Assembly (NCBI GenBank): GCA_016745055.1
Contig: JADGDF010000003.1
Coordinates: 1-64,000 of the forward strand
Length of the DNA stretch: 64,000 bases
Source: Thiotrichaceae bacterium
GTDB lineage: Bacteria > Pseudomonadota > Gammaproteobacteria > Beggiatoales > Beggiatoaceae
Direction of reading: 5' to 3'
Shown: piece after piece, positions 9,009 through 18,441 of the stretch
Layout of the letters: each line of letters opens with the position of its first letter
Numbering within the stretch: the first letter of the stretch is position 1
Notes under the pieces: model-generated
What the model was told of the DNA's origin: nothing
The model's input: only the letters and a program-made list of their open reading frames with translations
Databases searched by the model: none
Program-made: the position numbers and the translations under genes

Positions 9009-9212
9009 ATTGATGACCTTTTGGGTATTTTTTTGTTGCTGCAGAATGAGTGATATTTATCCTGCTGCCAAAACAATGAAATTCAGGGTTAAATTTTTGA
9101 TTATATTACAATACTTGTTGTACATTGAGTCTATTTTGGTCAATACTTTAAAAAGTAAATTACGTTTGCCCTTATGCCAATAATTAAGTGAGTGTCGTAC
9201 ACATAAAAATCC

Positions 9213-10148
9213 ATGGTAAAATTACGATTTTCTAATTTTCAAAATCTCATGAATCCTGAAATTTTCATTAATCAGCCAGAAATAAGACATTTAAGCAAAA
9301 CGTTACTAAAATTTGCCACAAAAGTACAAGCAACTGAACGTCAGGATGTATTAAGTCTTGTTGATCCTGACTTTCTCGTTGGTTTAAACTTTAATGCCAC
9401 CCCTATTAGCTTTGCCAACAGTTTATTGGCCAAATTTAAAGAATATAAAGTTTCAGCCCAAATTTTACAACATCCGATGGTAGATTTTTTTGACTTTTTA
9501 CTGGAAACAGATGCCACACAATATGGGTTTGAAGACCAAGATATTAATCTATGTCGTCAATTAGTTAAAAGAGGTCAGGAAAATCTTAAAATACTAGGAA
9601 CACGCCATGCAGTTTGTCGCATTGAATCTCCTAAAAATAATGGTATTGGCACAGGTACATTGGTAGGAGAAGATTTATTACTCACGTGTCGCCATGTCAT
9701 TTTAAATTTGTCCCAAGCTTGGATTCGATTTAATTATTACCATCAAGATAGTTATTCTCTTGATGATTATTACTTCGAACTAGATCTAACGCCAGTCAGT
9801 ACTTATGGACAATTAGATTATGCATTACTGCGCATTTTAGGTAAACCACAACAGCAAATATTAGCCCTAACCCAAACTCAACTTAGCGCAGAACAAACCA
9901 TTCAAATCATTCATCATCCTCTTGGTCAGCCCATGCAGGTTGATAAAGGCCATATTCAACAAGTGGGCAGTGATTATATTGATCATGATATTAAAACACG
10001 CGAAGGCTCTTCTGGCGCCCCCATTTTTAATGAACATTGGGAATGTGTAGCTATTCATCGTGGCCATCCTGGCATTGGACGTGAAATTCCACCTGACACG
10101 ATGGAAGGCGTTCCTATTCATGCTTTTTTAGATAAACTAAGCATTTAA
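9213..10148 (+). CDS. trypsin-like serine protease with N-terminal helical domain
   Basis: A 311-residue protein without a signal peptide, so probably cytosolic. Residues 125-305 form a chymotrypsin-fold protease with an apparently complete triad: His161 (LTCRHVIL), Asp202 (QLDYALL) and Ser267 (EGSSGAPIF). Residues about 22-118 are a helical domain. It resembles the effector-associated domains (EADs) that precede trypsin-like effectors in bacterial conflict systems, but I cannot name the subclass by eye. A second Met (residue 13 region, 9249) is an alternative start, and neither has a strong ribosome site. The next gene on the strand is a decayed nuclease-like gene. Confidence 0.75.
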   Translation: MVKLRFSNFQNLMNPEIFINQPEIRHLSKTLLKFATKVQATERQDVLSLVDPDFLVGLNFNATPISFANSLLAKFKEYKVSAQILQHPMVDFFDFLLETDATQYGFEDQDINLCRQLVKRGQENLKILGTRHAVCRIESPKNNGIGTGTLVGEDLLLTCRHVILNLSQAWIRFNYYHQDSYSLDDYYFELDLTPVSTYGQLDYALLRILGKPQQQILALTQTQLSAEQTIQIIHHPLGQPMQVDKGHIQQVGSDYIDHDIKTREGSSGAPIFNEHWECVAIHRGHPGIGREIPPDTMEGVPIHAFLDKLSI

Positions 10149-10181
10149 AAATAGCTATCAGTTTTTCAGGATAAATGTTTA

Positions 10182-11054
10182 ATGATTAATTGGCACCGCT
10201 TGTTTGGTATTGGTTTGACTGATTTATTTGCTTATACTAATTATGAGGTTGAACTGGAAAAAGATTTATCCATCAAACAACAATTTTTGGATGTAATGAT
10301 TATTGAAAAGGTCAAAACAGAGAAATTACCTAAAGATTTACCCGATGGCCTAGACAATTTAGGGCAACATAATTCTGTTGACTTACAAATCTTTTCGAGA
10401 ATCTTTAACCAATTGGACATTAGATGAACTCATTGGCCACTACGTTAATTACCGTAAGCAAATCAGCCCAGGCAAAGTATTATTGCCGGTTGACCAATTT
10501 CGCTTATACGCAGTGAGTACCTTTTATCCGAAAAAATTGGCCAAAGAAACAAGATTCACTAAAATTCAAGCGGGTGTTTACGAAATTCCATGAAATTCCA
10601 TGGGGAAGTCACACCATCAGAATCTTGGTGCTTAATGAGTTCTCTGAAACGCCCAATAATGCTTTTTGGCAACTGTATAGCGCTATTCCTAGAAAAATAC
10701 AGTCCGCTCGGCTAAACTACCGGCATAAACTGTAAAAAATGAATAGCCTTATCAATAAGCGCTGTTTGAATTTTACAAAATGAATGGAGTTATACCATTG
10801 ATGATTTTGTTAAAGATTGTGCTAGGGATTATTTGGATACATTAAGTCCAGAGGAAATTTTGGAAAAGTTTTCTCCTAAAGAAATTTTAGAAAAGCTTTC
10901 ACCTGATGTATTTTTGACTGAACTTTCCAGTGAAGAACGTTTGATTGGGCTTTCTACTGAAGAACGTTTGATTGGGCTTTCTACTGAAGAACGTTTGGCC
11001 GGCATTTCTCCCAAAGAATTGGAAGAATATTTGTCTAAAATAAAAAAGCACTAA
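10182..11054 (+). pseudogene. frameshifted conserved protein (nuclease-like, LSxEERLxGLS C-terminal repeats)
   Basis: Homologous-looking sequence jumps between frames. It opens with MINWHRLFGIGLTDLF and LEKDLSIKQQFLDVMIIEK, then shifts near 10375 into YKSFRESLTNWTLDELIGHY. It shifts again at a direct duplication of GAAATTCCAT (10582-10601) into WGSHTIRILVLNEF, meets a stop near 10735, and resumes as WSYTIDDFVKD from 10785. The tail has tandem repeats of the type LSTEERLIGL. The architecture recalls a conserved cyanobacterial/sulphur-bacterial family with a PD-(D/E)XK-like N-terminus and DUF4351-like repeats. At least three lesions make it nonfunctional. The short frame at 10833-11054 is only its C-terminus. 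Confidence 0.7.
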
Positions 11055-11102
11055 AATAGTTAGCGGTTTTGAAAATTTAACATGCAAAAATAGGGAGATT
11101 TT

Positions 11103-11417
11103 ATGCTGAAACTCACCACAAACGCAGCAGAACAAATATTTAGAGCTGCAAAAGCAGGAAATATGCAGGGCTTGGCTTTACGAATTGCGGCAACACAGGG
11201 GGGAGAAGATAACATAATTCAATATGCGGTGGGGTTTGATGAAATAAAAGAAGACGATGTGCATATTAATTCGAAAGGTGTTGATGTTATTTTTGAACCT
11301 ATTTACAAAGAATTATTAAGTGGGACAGTGATAGACTATGTAGAAATAGAACCCAATGACTTTCGGTTTATTTTTATGAATCCTAACGATCCTAATTTTG
11401 TTCCTCCAAATGAATGA
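11103..11417 (+). CDS. IscA/HesB-like protein lacking the cluster cysteines (DsrR-like)
   Basis: A 104-residue protein with the A-type iron-sulphur carrier fold signature: LTTNAAEQI at the N-terminus, ALRIAAT, then VGFDEI. It lacks the three conserved cysteines of IscA. The closing NPNDPNFVPP is also seen, as far as I recall, in DsrR, the cysteine-free A-type protein of the dissimilatory sulphite reductase operon of sulphur oxidisers. No other dsr gene is here. A good AGGGAG site precedes the ATG. It is followed directly, with overlap or a few bases, by the dehydratase gene, so the pair is probably co-transcribed. Confidence 0.65.
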   Translation: MLKLTTNAAEQIFRAAKAGNMQGLALRIAATQGGEDNIIQYAVGFDEIKEDDVHINSKGVDVIFEPIYKELLSGTVIDYVEIEPNDFRFIFMNPNDPNFVPPNE

Positions 11418-11424
11418 GGCGGAT

Positions 11425-11772
11425 ATGAGTGAATTTGAAGCTAAGAATTGCCAGTCTTGCGAAGGAGGTGTTGCGCCTTTAAACCAAGCAGAAGCTCAAA
11501 GGTTATTAGTTGCTTTTCCGCAGTGGTTACTCAATGGGGCGGGTACAGAAATTCATCGTATTTTTACTTTCAGCAATTATTATGAAACCATTGCTTTTGT
11601 CAATGCAGCCGCCTGGGTTTCTCATCAAGAAGACCATCATCCTGATTTGGAAGTCAGTTACAATCGTTGTGTCGTTCGCTATTCAACACATGCAATTCAA
11701 GGATTGTCTGAAAATGACTTTATTTGCGCTGCAAAGTTGAATAAATTAATAGCGCTTTCAGAGAAAGAGTAA
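11425..11772 (+). CDS. pterin-4a-carbinolamine dehydratase
   Basis: This enzyme dehydrates 4a-hydroxytetrahydrobiopterin formed by aromatic amino-acid hydroxylases, and the family also occurs widely without such hydroxylases (molybdopterin or folate links have been proposed). The motif HQEDHHPDLEVSYN carries the active-site histidines. I choose ATG 11425 (115 residues) because GAGGCGG lies at the right distance. An upstream in-frame start at 11398 would overlap the previous gene and add nine residues. No phenylalanine hydroxylase is in the window. Confidence 0.88.
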   Translation: MSEFEAKNCQSCEGGVAPLNQAEAQRLLVAFPQWLLNGAGTEIHRIFTFSNYYETIAFVNAAAWVSHQEDHHPDLEVSYNRCVVRYSTHAIQGLSENDFICAAKLNKLIALSEKE

Positions 11773-11820
11773 GTTACTTGTGATTTTAAGCCAATGCGAT
11801 GACTGTTTTAGGGAATTATT

Positions 11821-12906
11821 ATGGAACAACTGAGTAAAATTCTGATTGTTGACGATGAATTAAGCATCCGAAAACAAATTGAGTCAATGTTAATAGCAGA
11901 CCACTACGATGTGAAGTTAGTTACCAGTGGTCAAGAGTTGCTAGAAAAACTAGGTGAAATATCCCCCGACTTATTGATATTAGATGTAATGATGCCTGAA
12001 ATGGATGGATTTGAGGTTTGTCGCCGCATTAAAGTCAATGCTCAGTTTCAACATATTCCTATTATTTTAATTACTTCAATGGAAGGCGACAAAGTCCTAG
12101 CTGAAGGCTTAGAAGAAGCAGGGGCTGATGATTTTTTACGTAAACCTGTCGGAAAATTAGAATTACGGGCCCGTGTACGTTCCATGCTACGTATTAAAAG
12201 ACAATACGATGAATTAGATGCAACTTTACGTTTGCGTGAAGAACTATCAAGTATGATTGTACATGATATGTCCAGTCCCATTACTTCTGTCCTCTTACAC
12301 GCAACGTTGCTAGAAGAAAAAATTACTGATTCCGTTTTATGTAAAGAAATTAAAATGATTCAAATGGCGGCTGAACGACTAGATTCATTTGTCAATGATA
12401 TGTTGCTTATGGCAAAAATGGAACAAAGCAAGCTGCGGCTCAATCCTACCAAAGTGGATGTCAATGAATTAGCTTTTAATGCAGAGGAACATTTTAGAAT
12501 TATCGCTCAATCACGAGGGATTGAATTAGTAGTACACCTTCCTGGTACCCCTTTAGAAATAGAATTAGATGTTAATTTATTTCGTCGTGTCATTGCTAAT
12601 CTATTAGCCAATGCGTTACAGTACTCCCAACCTGACACCACGGTAGTACTACGTTTAGAAAAACGGTATGCTGATGACAATCGCCCTCATTTACGTATGC
12701 AAGTGATTGATCAAGGTCCAGGAATTCCTGAAGAGTACCGCTCGCGTGTGTTTGAAAAGTTTGAAGTCGTTGATTTAAAACGTAAAGGTATTTCTCAAAT
12801 TGGATTGGGACTGACTTTTTGTAAAATGGCAGTCGATGCACATGGTGGCAAAATCTATGTTAAACCCAACCAACCTGATGGTTCCATATTCGTTGTTGAT
12901 TTGTAA
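11821..12906 (+). CDS. receiver-histidine kinase (REC-HisKA-HATPase) without membrane part
   Basis: A 361-residue soluble protein. Residues 5-125 form a receiver domain with phospho-acceptor Asp55 (LLILDVMMPEMDG) and Lys of FLRKPVG. A HisKA region follows with His148 (MIVHDMSSP), then an ATPase domain (N-box LLANALQYS, G1 DQGPGIP, G2 GLGLTF). Such REC-kinase proteins usually pass signals between other two-component proteins. It lies 18 bp before phoR, in the position where phoB is usually found, so co-transcription with PhoR is likely. A functional link is inference. Confidence 0.88.
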   Translation: MEQLSKILIVDDELSIRKQIESMLIADHYDVKLVTSGQELLEKLGEISPDLLILDVMMPEMDGFEVCRRIKVNAQFQHIPIILITSMEGDKVLAEGLEEAGADDFLRKPVGKLELRARVRSMLRIKRQYDELDATLRLREELSSMIVHDMSSPITSVLLHATLLEEKITDSVLCKEIKMIQMAAERLDSFVNDMLLMAKMEQSKLRLNPTKVDVNELAFNAEEHFRIIAQSRGIELVVHLPGTPLEIELDVNLFRRVIANLLANALQYSQPDTTVVLRLEKRYADDNRPHLRMQVIDQGPGIPEEYRSRVFEKFEVVDLKRKGISQIGLGLTFCKMAVDAHGGKIYVKPNQPDGSIFVVDL

Positions 12907-12924
12907 CTCACAAGCATTTTAATT

Positions 12925-14223
12925 ATGTTGAATCCTTGGTATCAAGAGTTATGGTACATGTTGGCAGCCATTGCCTTTATGGCATTGTTTGGTTTACTTT
13001 TAGGCCAAACTTACTTGTTTTTATTAGTGACTGTGAGCGGCTATCTTGCTTGGCATATGTACAATTTGTATCGTTTAGAATATTGGTTCAGAAAAAGCAA
13101 GAAATTTGAACCGCCAGATGCACCTGGGATTTGGGGAGATGTTTATTACTACGTTTATCGTATACAACAACGTAATCGGAAACGTAAACGTAAGCTTGCC
13201 AATATTTTAAAACGTTTTAAACGCTCAACTGCGGCAATGCCTGATGCAACAGTTGTGTTAAAAGACAATTATGAAATTGAATGGTTTAACAAAGCTGCCA
13301 TTGAATTGCTAGGTTTAAAATCTCCTCAAGACAGAGGTCAGGTTATTACCAATCTCTTGCGTTATCCAAATTTTCGTGAATACCTTCACAATGAGCAGCA
13401 AAATACCTCCTTAAAATTAACGTCTCCCATTACCTCTAATGTGATATTAAGAGTCCATGTTGTACCCTATGCCGGTAACCGTTATTTATTACTTGCTCGA
13501 GATATTACGCATGTACACCATTTGGAAAAAATACGCACAGATTTTATCGCAAATGTTTCTCACGAATTACGCACACCTTTAACCGTTATTTCAGGCTTTG
13601 TTGAAACTATGCAAGATGTTGAAGTCAGTGAATGCAGCAAGCAATGGGAACGACCTTTGCTACTCATGGCTCAACAAACAGCTCGAATGCATTACATGAT
13701 TGATGATTTATTGTTATTATCACGTTTAGAATCTGACGCATCAGTGGGTAAAAAAGAAATTATTGATGTACCTGAATTATTACAAATACTATATGAAGAA
13801 ACGCGAGTTTTGAGTGGCGATAAACATCACAAAATTCATATGGAAGTTGAAGAAAAAATTAAAATTAAAGGATACGCTGAGGAATTAAGAAGTGCTTTTT
13901 CCAATTTGATTTCAAATGCCATTCGCTATACGCCAGCCGAAGGAAAAATTACCATGCGCTGGTATTTGAACGAAGACGCAGCCTATTTTGAAGTACAAGA
14001 CACAGGGGAAGGTATTGCACTTGAACATATTCCACGATTGACTGAAAGATTTTATCGTGTTGATGTTGGACGTTCTCGTAGCCAAGGTGGTACAGGTTTG
14101 GGGCTTGCGATTGTTAAGCATGTCTTAAATCGTCACAGTGGACAATTAGAGATAGAAAGTGTGATTGATCAATTTAGTATTTTTCGTTGCATTTTTTCCA
14201 AAAAAGTTGTTATTGTTGAGTAA
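12925..14223 (+). CDS. phoR: phosphate regulon sensor histidine kinase PhoR
   Basis: A 432-residue membrane kinase with the PhoR layout: two N-terminal membrane segments (about 10-42), a charged linker rich in Arg/Lys near 82-100, and a PAS domain (about 100-195). A HisKA domain follows with His213 (ANVSHELRTPL), then an ATPase domain with DTGEGIALEHIPRLTERFYR and [12 protein letters not shown]. PhoR phosphorylates PhoB under phosphate limitation through the Pst complex. Neither phoB nor pst genes are in the window. The assignment is by architecture, and a paralogue with another cue is possible. Confidence 0.85.
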   Translation: MLNPWYQELWYMLAAIAFMALFGLLLGQTYLFLLVTVSGYLAWHMYNLYRLEYWFRKSKKFEPPDAPGIWGDVYYYVYRIQQRNRKRKRKLANILKRFKRSTAAMPDATVVLKDNYEIEWFNKAAIELLGLKSPQDRGQVITNLLRYPNFREYLHNEQQNTSLKLTSPITSNVILRVHVVPYAGNRYLLLARDITHVHHLEKIRTDFIANVSHELRTPLTVISGFVETMQDVEVSECSKQWERPLLLMAQQTARMHYMIDDLLLLSRLESDASVGKKEIIDVPELLQILYEETRVLSGDKHHKIHMEVEEKIKIKGYAEELRSAFSNLISNAIRYTPAEGKITMRWYLNEDAAYFEVQDTGEGIALEHIPRLTERFYRVDVGRSRSQGGTGLGLAIVKHVLNRHSGQLEIESVIDQFSIFRCIFSKKVVIVE

Positions 14224-14329
14224 ATTTGTCTTTTCATAAAATATAAAAAATTCAAAATTTAAATCATTATTTTAAGTATGCTGACTTTGGTCATATGCTG
14301 ATATTCATCGCTTTATACAGAGGAAAGCC

Positions 14330-15841
14330 ATGTGCGGAATTATTGGTATCGTAAGTAAATCTAGCGTGAATCAAGAACTTTACGATGGTTTAACTGTATT
14401 ACAACATCGAGGTCAAGATGCTGCTGGCATTGTTACGTGTGATAATGAACGTTTTTATTTGCGTAAAAATAATGGCTTAGTACGTGATGTATTTCATACT
14501 CGCCACATGATGAATTTGCGCGGTAATATGGGTATTGGTCATGTGCGTTATCCAACGGCTGGCTGTGCTTCAAGTGCAGAGGCACAACCTTTTTACGTTA
14601 ATTCGCCTTACGGTATTACTTTGGCACATAATGGAAATTTGACAAATGCTGAAGCCTTAAAAAATGATTTATTTAAAGAAGATTTACGCCACATTAATAC
14701 AGATTCTGATACAGAAATTTTGCTCAATATATTTGCCCATGAACTTCATAGACTCAATAAACTAGACATTACTGAAGAAGACGTCTTTACCGCAATCAAA
14801 AGTGTCCATCGTCGCTGTCAGGGAGCCTATGCTGTTGTCGGTATGATTATGGGACGAGGTATTTTTGCATTTCGTGATCCGCATGGCATTCGTCCCGTTG
14901 TATTTGGTAAACGCAATACTAGTCAAGGTATGGAATACATTATTGCCTCCGAAAGTGTTGCCATTGATGTGTTGGGTTACCAGCTTGTGCGGGATATTCA
15001 CCCAGGAGAAGCCATTTTTATCAGTAACACAGGACAATTACATAGTCGTCAATGTGCTGAAAATGTGGTTTATGCACCCTGTATCTTTGAACTTGTTTAC
15101 ATGGCACGGCCAGATTCTATGATGGATGGCATTTCTGTCTATAAAGCCCGTTTAAAAATGGGCAAAACCTTGGCCAAAAAAATTATTCGTACCTATCCAG
15201 ATCATGCGATTGATGTTGTTATCCCCATTCCTGACACCAGCCGTACTGCTGCTTTACAAGTAGCTAGAGTGCTTCAATGCAAATATCGAGAAGGATTAAT
15301 TAAAAATCGCTATATTCCACGTACGTTTATCATGCCGGGTCAAAGCCTGCGTAAGAAGTCAGTGCGCCAAAAATTGAATGCGATTCATCTAGAATTTAAA
15401 GGTAAAAATGTATTATTAGTGGATGATTCTATTGTACGTGGTACCACCTCAAAACAAATTATTCAAATGGCAAGAGAATCTGGGGCTAAAAAAGTCTATT
15501 TTGCATCTGCAGCGCCACCAGTGCGTTATCCAAATGTTTATGGTATTGACATGCCTGCTGTTGAAGAACTGCTTGCTCATGATGCGAGTGTTAATGAAGT
15601 TGCAAGAAAAATTGGTGCAGATTGGCTAATTTATCAAGATTTAGAGGATTTAATTGCCTGTGCAAGAAAAGGTAATAAATCAATAAAACAATTTGATACA
15701 TCCTGTTTTACTGGACAATATGTTACTGGGGATGTTGATCAATCTTACTTAGATCGCGTGGCTTCGTATCGTAATGATAACGCAAAAACTACAAAAGAAA
15801 ACAAGGAATTAGGTGTCATCGATCTTCATAATAGTATTTGA
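14330..15841 (+). CDS. purF: amidophosphoribosyltransferase
   Basis: First committed enzyme of purine synthesis, making phosphoribosylamine from PRPP and glutamine in the cytosol. It is 503 residues, like E. coli PurF. Cys2 (MCGIIGIV) is the glutaminase nucleophile after Met removal, and [11 protein letters not shown] is the N-terminal nucleophile-hydrolase signature. [13 protein letters not shown] near residues 362-374 is the PRPP-binding motif. AGAGGAAAGCC before the ATG gives a good ribosome site. cvpA and fol genes, often upstream, are absent. Confidence 0.97.
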   Translation: MCGIIGIVSKSSVNQELYDGLTVLQHRGQDAAGIVTCDNERFYLRKNNGLVRDVFHTRHMMNLRGNMGIGHVRYPTAGCASSAEAQPFYVNSPYGITLAHNGNLTNAEALKNDLFKEDLRHINTDSDTEILLNIFAHELHRLNKLDITEEDVFTAIKSVHRRCQGAYAVVGMIMGRGIFAFRDPHGIRPVVFGKRNTSQGMEYIIASESVAIDVLGYQLVRDIHPGEAIFISNTGQLHSRQCAENVVYAPCIFELVYMARPDSMMDGISVYKARLKMGKTLAKKIIRTYPDHAIDVVIPIPDTSRTAALQVARVLQCKYREGLIKNRYIPRTFIMPGQSLRKKSVRQKLNAIHLEFKGKNVLLVDDSIVRGTTSKQIIQMARESGAKKVYFASAAPPVRYPNVYGIDMPAVEELLAHDASVNEVARKIGADWLIYQDLEDLIACARKGNKSIKQFDTSCFTGQYVTGDVDQSYLDRVASYRNDNAKTTKENKELGVIDLHNSI

Positions 15842-16379
15842 AACAGGCAAAAACGTACCCAATATTTTAGTTAACGAGTAAAAAATTAATTGCTCCATCC
15901 CCTTGTGGGAATAATTTCCACGCGAAGAAGGTAACATTCCACATTAAAGAGAAAAGTCTTACATTAATGTTTCCCTTATGTGAAAAGGAAGAGGCTGGAG
16001 TGGTTGGTGGATAACCGTTAATCATAATTTATTAAATAAACCATAATTTCACACGTTAAATTGTGACTTTGAAAATATTAGTCTCAAGCAAAAACCAATA
16101 ACCCTTAATGGCATTGAAAGCGCTTGTGGTGCGTTACAAGCAAAGCACTCTGTAGCTTAGAAACAATGGATGAAATCGTTAAACAAGTAGAATTTTATGA
16201 ATATTTTGAATAAGGCAACACGAATTTTTCTAGCCTGGTAAATTTCCAGCTAAAAAAATGTTTTACACAAACCATGCACTTTTGCTTATAACTTATTAAA
16301 TAAACTAGTTTATTACGATTTTATTCTAAAGTTATTAAGCAAGTGCACTTATGTTTAATTTTTGATACTATATTTCTTT
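15842..16379. other. gene-free stretch with a possible antitoxin remnant
   Basis: About 540 bp between purF and fabD. At 16081-16150 one frame reads KPITLNGIESACGALQAKHSV and stops. After a frame change it continues with MDEIVKQVEF to 16210. This resembles the C-terminus of an AbrB-type antitoxin, but is too short and broken to be sure. The rest is AT-rich, with a purine-rich stretch near 15985-16010. I see no RNA gene. The promoter for the fab genes should lie in the last part. Confidence 0.3.
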
Positions 16380-17339
16380 ATGAAACACGCATTTATTTTT
16401 CCTGGACAAGGGTCTCAAAGCATAGGTATGCTCTCAAATTTAGCGGCCCACTATCCCGTAGTACAAGAAACATTTGCCGAGGCATCGGCAGTATTAGGCT
16501 ACAATTTATGGGAACTAGTTCAACAAGGCCCTAAAGAAACCCTTGATCAAACAGATAAAACTCAACCTGCATTATTAGCCTCAAGTGTGGCAATTTGGCG
16601 CATTTGGCAACGTATGGAAAGAACGCCGCCTGTAATGATGGCTGGCCATAGCTTTGGTGAATATAGTGCCTTGGTTTGTGCAGAAGCCATTAGTTTTCAA
16701 GATGCCATTAGTTTAGCCCAAGATCGGGGGCGCTTTATGCAAACTGCTGTCCCAGGAGGCGAAGGTGCAATGGCAGCTATTTTAGGGTTAGACGACGAAA
16801 CGATTGAAAACGTTTGTCGAAAAGCAGCTCAAGGAGAAGTAGTCTCCGCTGTAAATTTCAACGCACCTGGCCAAGTGGTTATTGCTGGCCATAAAACAGC
16901 AATTGAACGTGCAGTCATTGAAGCCAAAAAAGCAGGTGCTAAAAAATCCATTTTATTGCCAGTCAGTGTGCCAGCCCATTCCGGTTTAATGAAACCAGCG
17001 GCCGATCAAATGGCTGAACGCCTAGCAAATATAACTATTCACTCACCTAAAGTGCCAGTACTACACAATGCAGACTGCTGTGCACAACATACCCAAGCAG
17101 AAGCAATCCGAGAATCACTAGTCAAACAATTATACTATCCTGTCAACTGGGTAAAAACCATTCAAACCATGATTGCGCAAGGCATTACCCTGTTCTTTGA
17201 AATAGGGCCAGGTAAGGTACTGACTGGCTTGAATAAACGTATTTCCAAGCAATCAATGACCTATCCAACGGATAGCCAAGAAATATTAACACAAGCCACT
17301 ATCCAAAATGCTTACGCCTCAGCTGATATACATAAGTAA
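16380..17339 (+). CDS. fabD: malonyl-CoA:ACP transacylase
   Basis: Loads malonyl groups from CoA onto acyl carrier protein for fatty-acid elongation. The protein is about 319 residues. FPGQGSQS is at the N-terminus, the active-site serine is in MAGHSFGEYSALV, and the catalytic His is in SVPAHSGLM. I choose ATG 16380 (MKHAFIFPGQ) because homologues start there. An in-frame TTG six codons upstream is possible but has no ribosome site. It is first of the run fabD-fabG-acpP-fabF. plsX and fabH, usual upstream neighbours, are not here. Confidence 0.96.
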   Translation: MKHAFIFPGQGSQSIGMLSNLAAHYPVVQETFAEASAVLGYNLWELVQQGPKETLDQTDKTQPALLASSVAIWRIWQRMERTPPVMMAGHSFGEYSALVCAEAISFQDAISLAQDRGRFMQTAVPGGEGAMAAILGLDDETIENVCRKAAQGEVVSAVNFNAPGQVVIAGHKTAIERAVIEAKKAGAKKSILLPVSVPAHSGLMKPAADQMAERLANITIHSPKVPVLHNADCCAQHTQAEAIRESLVKQLYYPVNWVKTIQTMIAQGITLFFEIGPGKVLTGLNKRISKQSMTYPTDSQEILTQATIQNAYASADIHK

Positions 17340-17361
17340 TAAAAAATAATCTTATGCTCCT

Positions 17362-17381
17362 AGCCTATTTGAAAATAGGCT
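17362..17381. repeat. small perfect hairpin between fabD and fabG
   Basis: AGCCTATTT-GA-AAATAGGCT is a 9-bp perfect inverted repeat with a 2-nt spacer in the intergenic gap. No T-tract follows, so I would read it as a processing or mRNA-stability element rather than a terminator. Confidence 0.35.
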
Positions 17382-17435
17382 GTTTGCGAAATTTGGCTTT
17401 AAATGTTTGTATCCCAAAAAATTTGGAGGAAAGTG

Positions 17436-18176
17436 GTGAAATTTGATTTAACAAATGAAGTTGCACTTATCTCAGGCGCAAGTCGAGGAATTGGTCAAGG
17501 CATTGCTTTTGCGCTTGGTCAAGCAGGGGCAACAATCATTGGTACTGCCACAACAGAAGCCGGCACTGAAAAAATTACCCAAGCATTACAAGCACAAAAT
17601 ATTCAAGGTGAAGGACGTATACTTAACCTTGCTGAAAAAGATTCTATTGATAATTTGATGCAAAATTTGCAAACCATGCCCACAATTCTGGTAAACAATG
17701 CTGCCATCACCAAAGATAACCTGTTAGTGCGTATGAAAGATGAAGATTGGCTGGCAGTCATCCATACCAATTTATCTGGCGTATACTATTTAACTAAGGC
17801 ATGTTTACGCGCGATGACCAAGGCAAAACATGGCCGAATTATCACAATAACCTCAGTTGTAGGTTTTACAGGTAATCCTGGCCAAGCCAATTATGCTGCA
17901 GCTAAAGCTGGTGTGATTGGTTTTAGTAAATCTTTAGCAAGAGAAGTTGGTAGCCGTAGCATTACAGTTAATGCCATTGCCCCAGGATTTATCGCAACTG
18001 ATATGACTGCCAATTTGCCAGAAGCGCATCAAACTACTCTATTACAACAAATCCCATTGAATCGTGCTGGGACAACAGAGGATGTTGCCGCTGCCGCTTT
18101 ATTTTTATCTTCGCAGGCAGCAAGTTATATTACGGGAGAAACCATTCATGTGAATGGTGGCATGTATATGGCGTAA
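17436..18176 (+). CDS. fabG: 3-oxoacyl-ACP reductase
   Basis: NADPH-dependent SDR enzyme reducing beta-ketoacyl-ACP in each elongation round. It has the cofactor motif SGASRGIGQG near the N-terminus, NNAA, and the Ser-Tyr-Lys catalytic set (ITSVVGFTGN, YAAAKAG). The C-terminus has TGETIHVNGGMYM. I choose GTG 17436 (246 residues), because TTTGGAGGA lies just upstream and homologues start MKFDL. A GTG one codon earlier is equivalent. The longer frame from 17403 has no support. Confidence 0.96.
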   Translation: MKFDLTNEVALISGASRGIGQGIAFALGQAGATIIGTATTEAGTEKITQALQAQNIQGEGRILNLAEKDSIDNLMQNLQTMPTILVNNAAITKDNLLVRMKDEDWLAVIHTNLSGVYYLTKACLRAMTKAKHGRIITITSVVGFTGNPGQANYAAAKAGVIGFSKSLAREVGSRSITVNAIAPGFIATDMTANLPEAHQTTLLQQIPLNRAGTTEDVAAAALFLSSQAASYITGETIHVNGGMYMA

Positions 18177-18345
18177 CTGCTTAGTGTCGCCAGAAAAGCT
18201 TTTAAAACCTATTAAATTAAAGATTTTTTCCTACCTCTTCTATCCTTAAATTAGGAAGAAAGCGAGGAAGAGTTTAAAAAGTTAAAAAAATATTAATAAT
18301 ATAAAAAGGTTATGGCTAAAAATAGAAATTCTTGCAGTAAATAGA

Positions 18346-18374
18346 TCAAGATTTTTTGTGAAACTTGGTATAAT
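18346..18374 (+). promoter_or_regulatory. candidate acpP promoter
   Basis: A perfect -10 hexamer TATAAT at 18369-18374 sits 67 bp before acpP. The -35 region about 17 bp upstream (near 18346-18351) is a poor match to TTGACA. A dedicated strong promoter is expected for acpP because ACP is very abundant. The evidence here is the -10 box and position only. Confidence 0.35.
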
Positions 18375-18441
18375 TCCAAAATTCATTTTTCAACAACGAA
18401 TTAATTACTAATTGACGAACATCCGTGGAGGATAACTTATT

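Noticed and set aside
10899-11135. Minus-strand frames rich in NQTFFSRKP repeats opposite the pseudogene tail
   Set aside because: They mirror the tandem DNA repeat encoding LSTEERL on the plus strand, which fits a known repeat type; no ribosome site.
11103-11417. Functional IscA/ErpA iron-sulphur carrier
   Set aside because: The three cluster-binding cysteines are absent.
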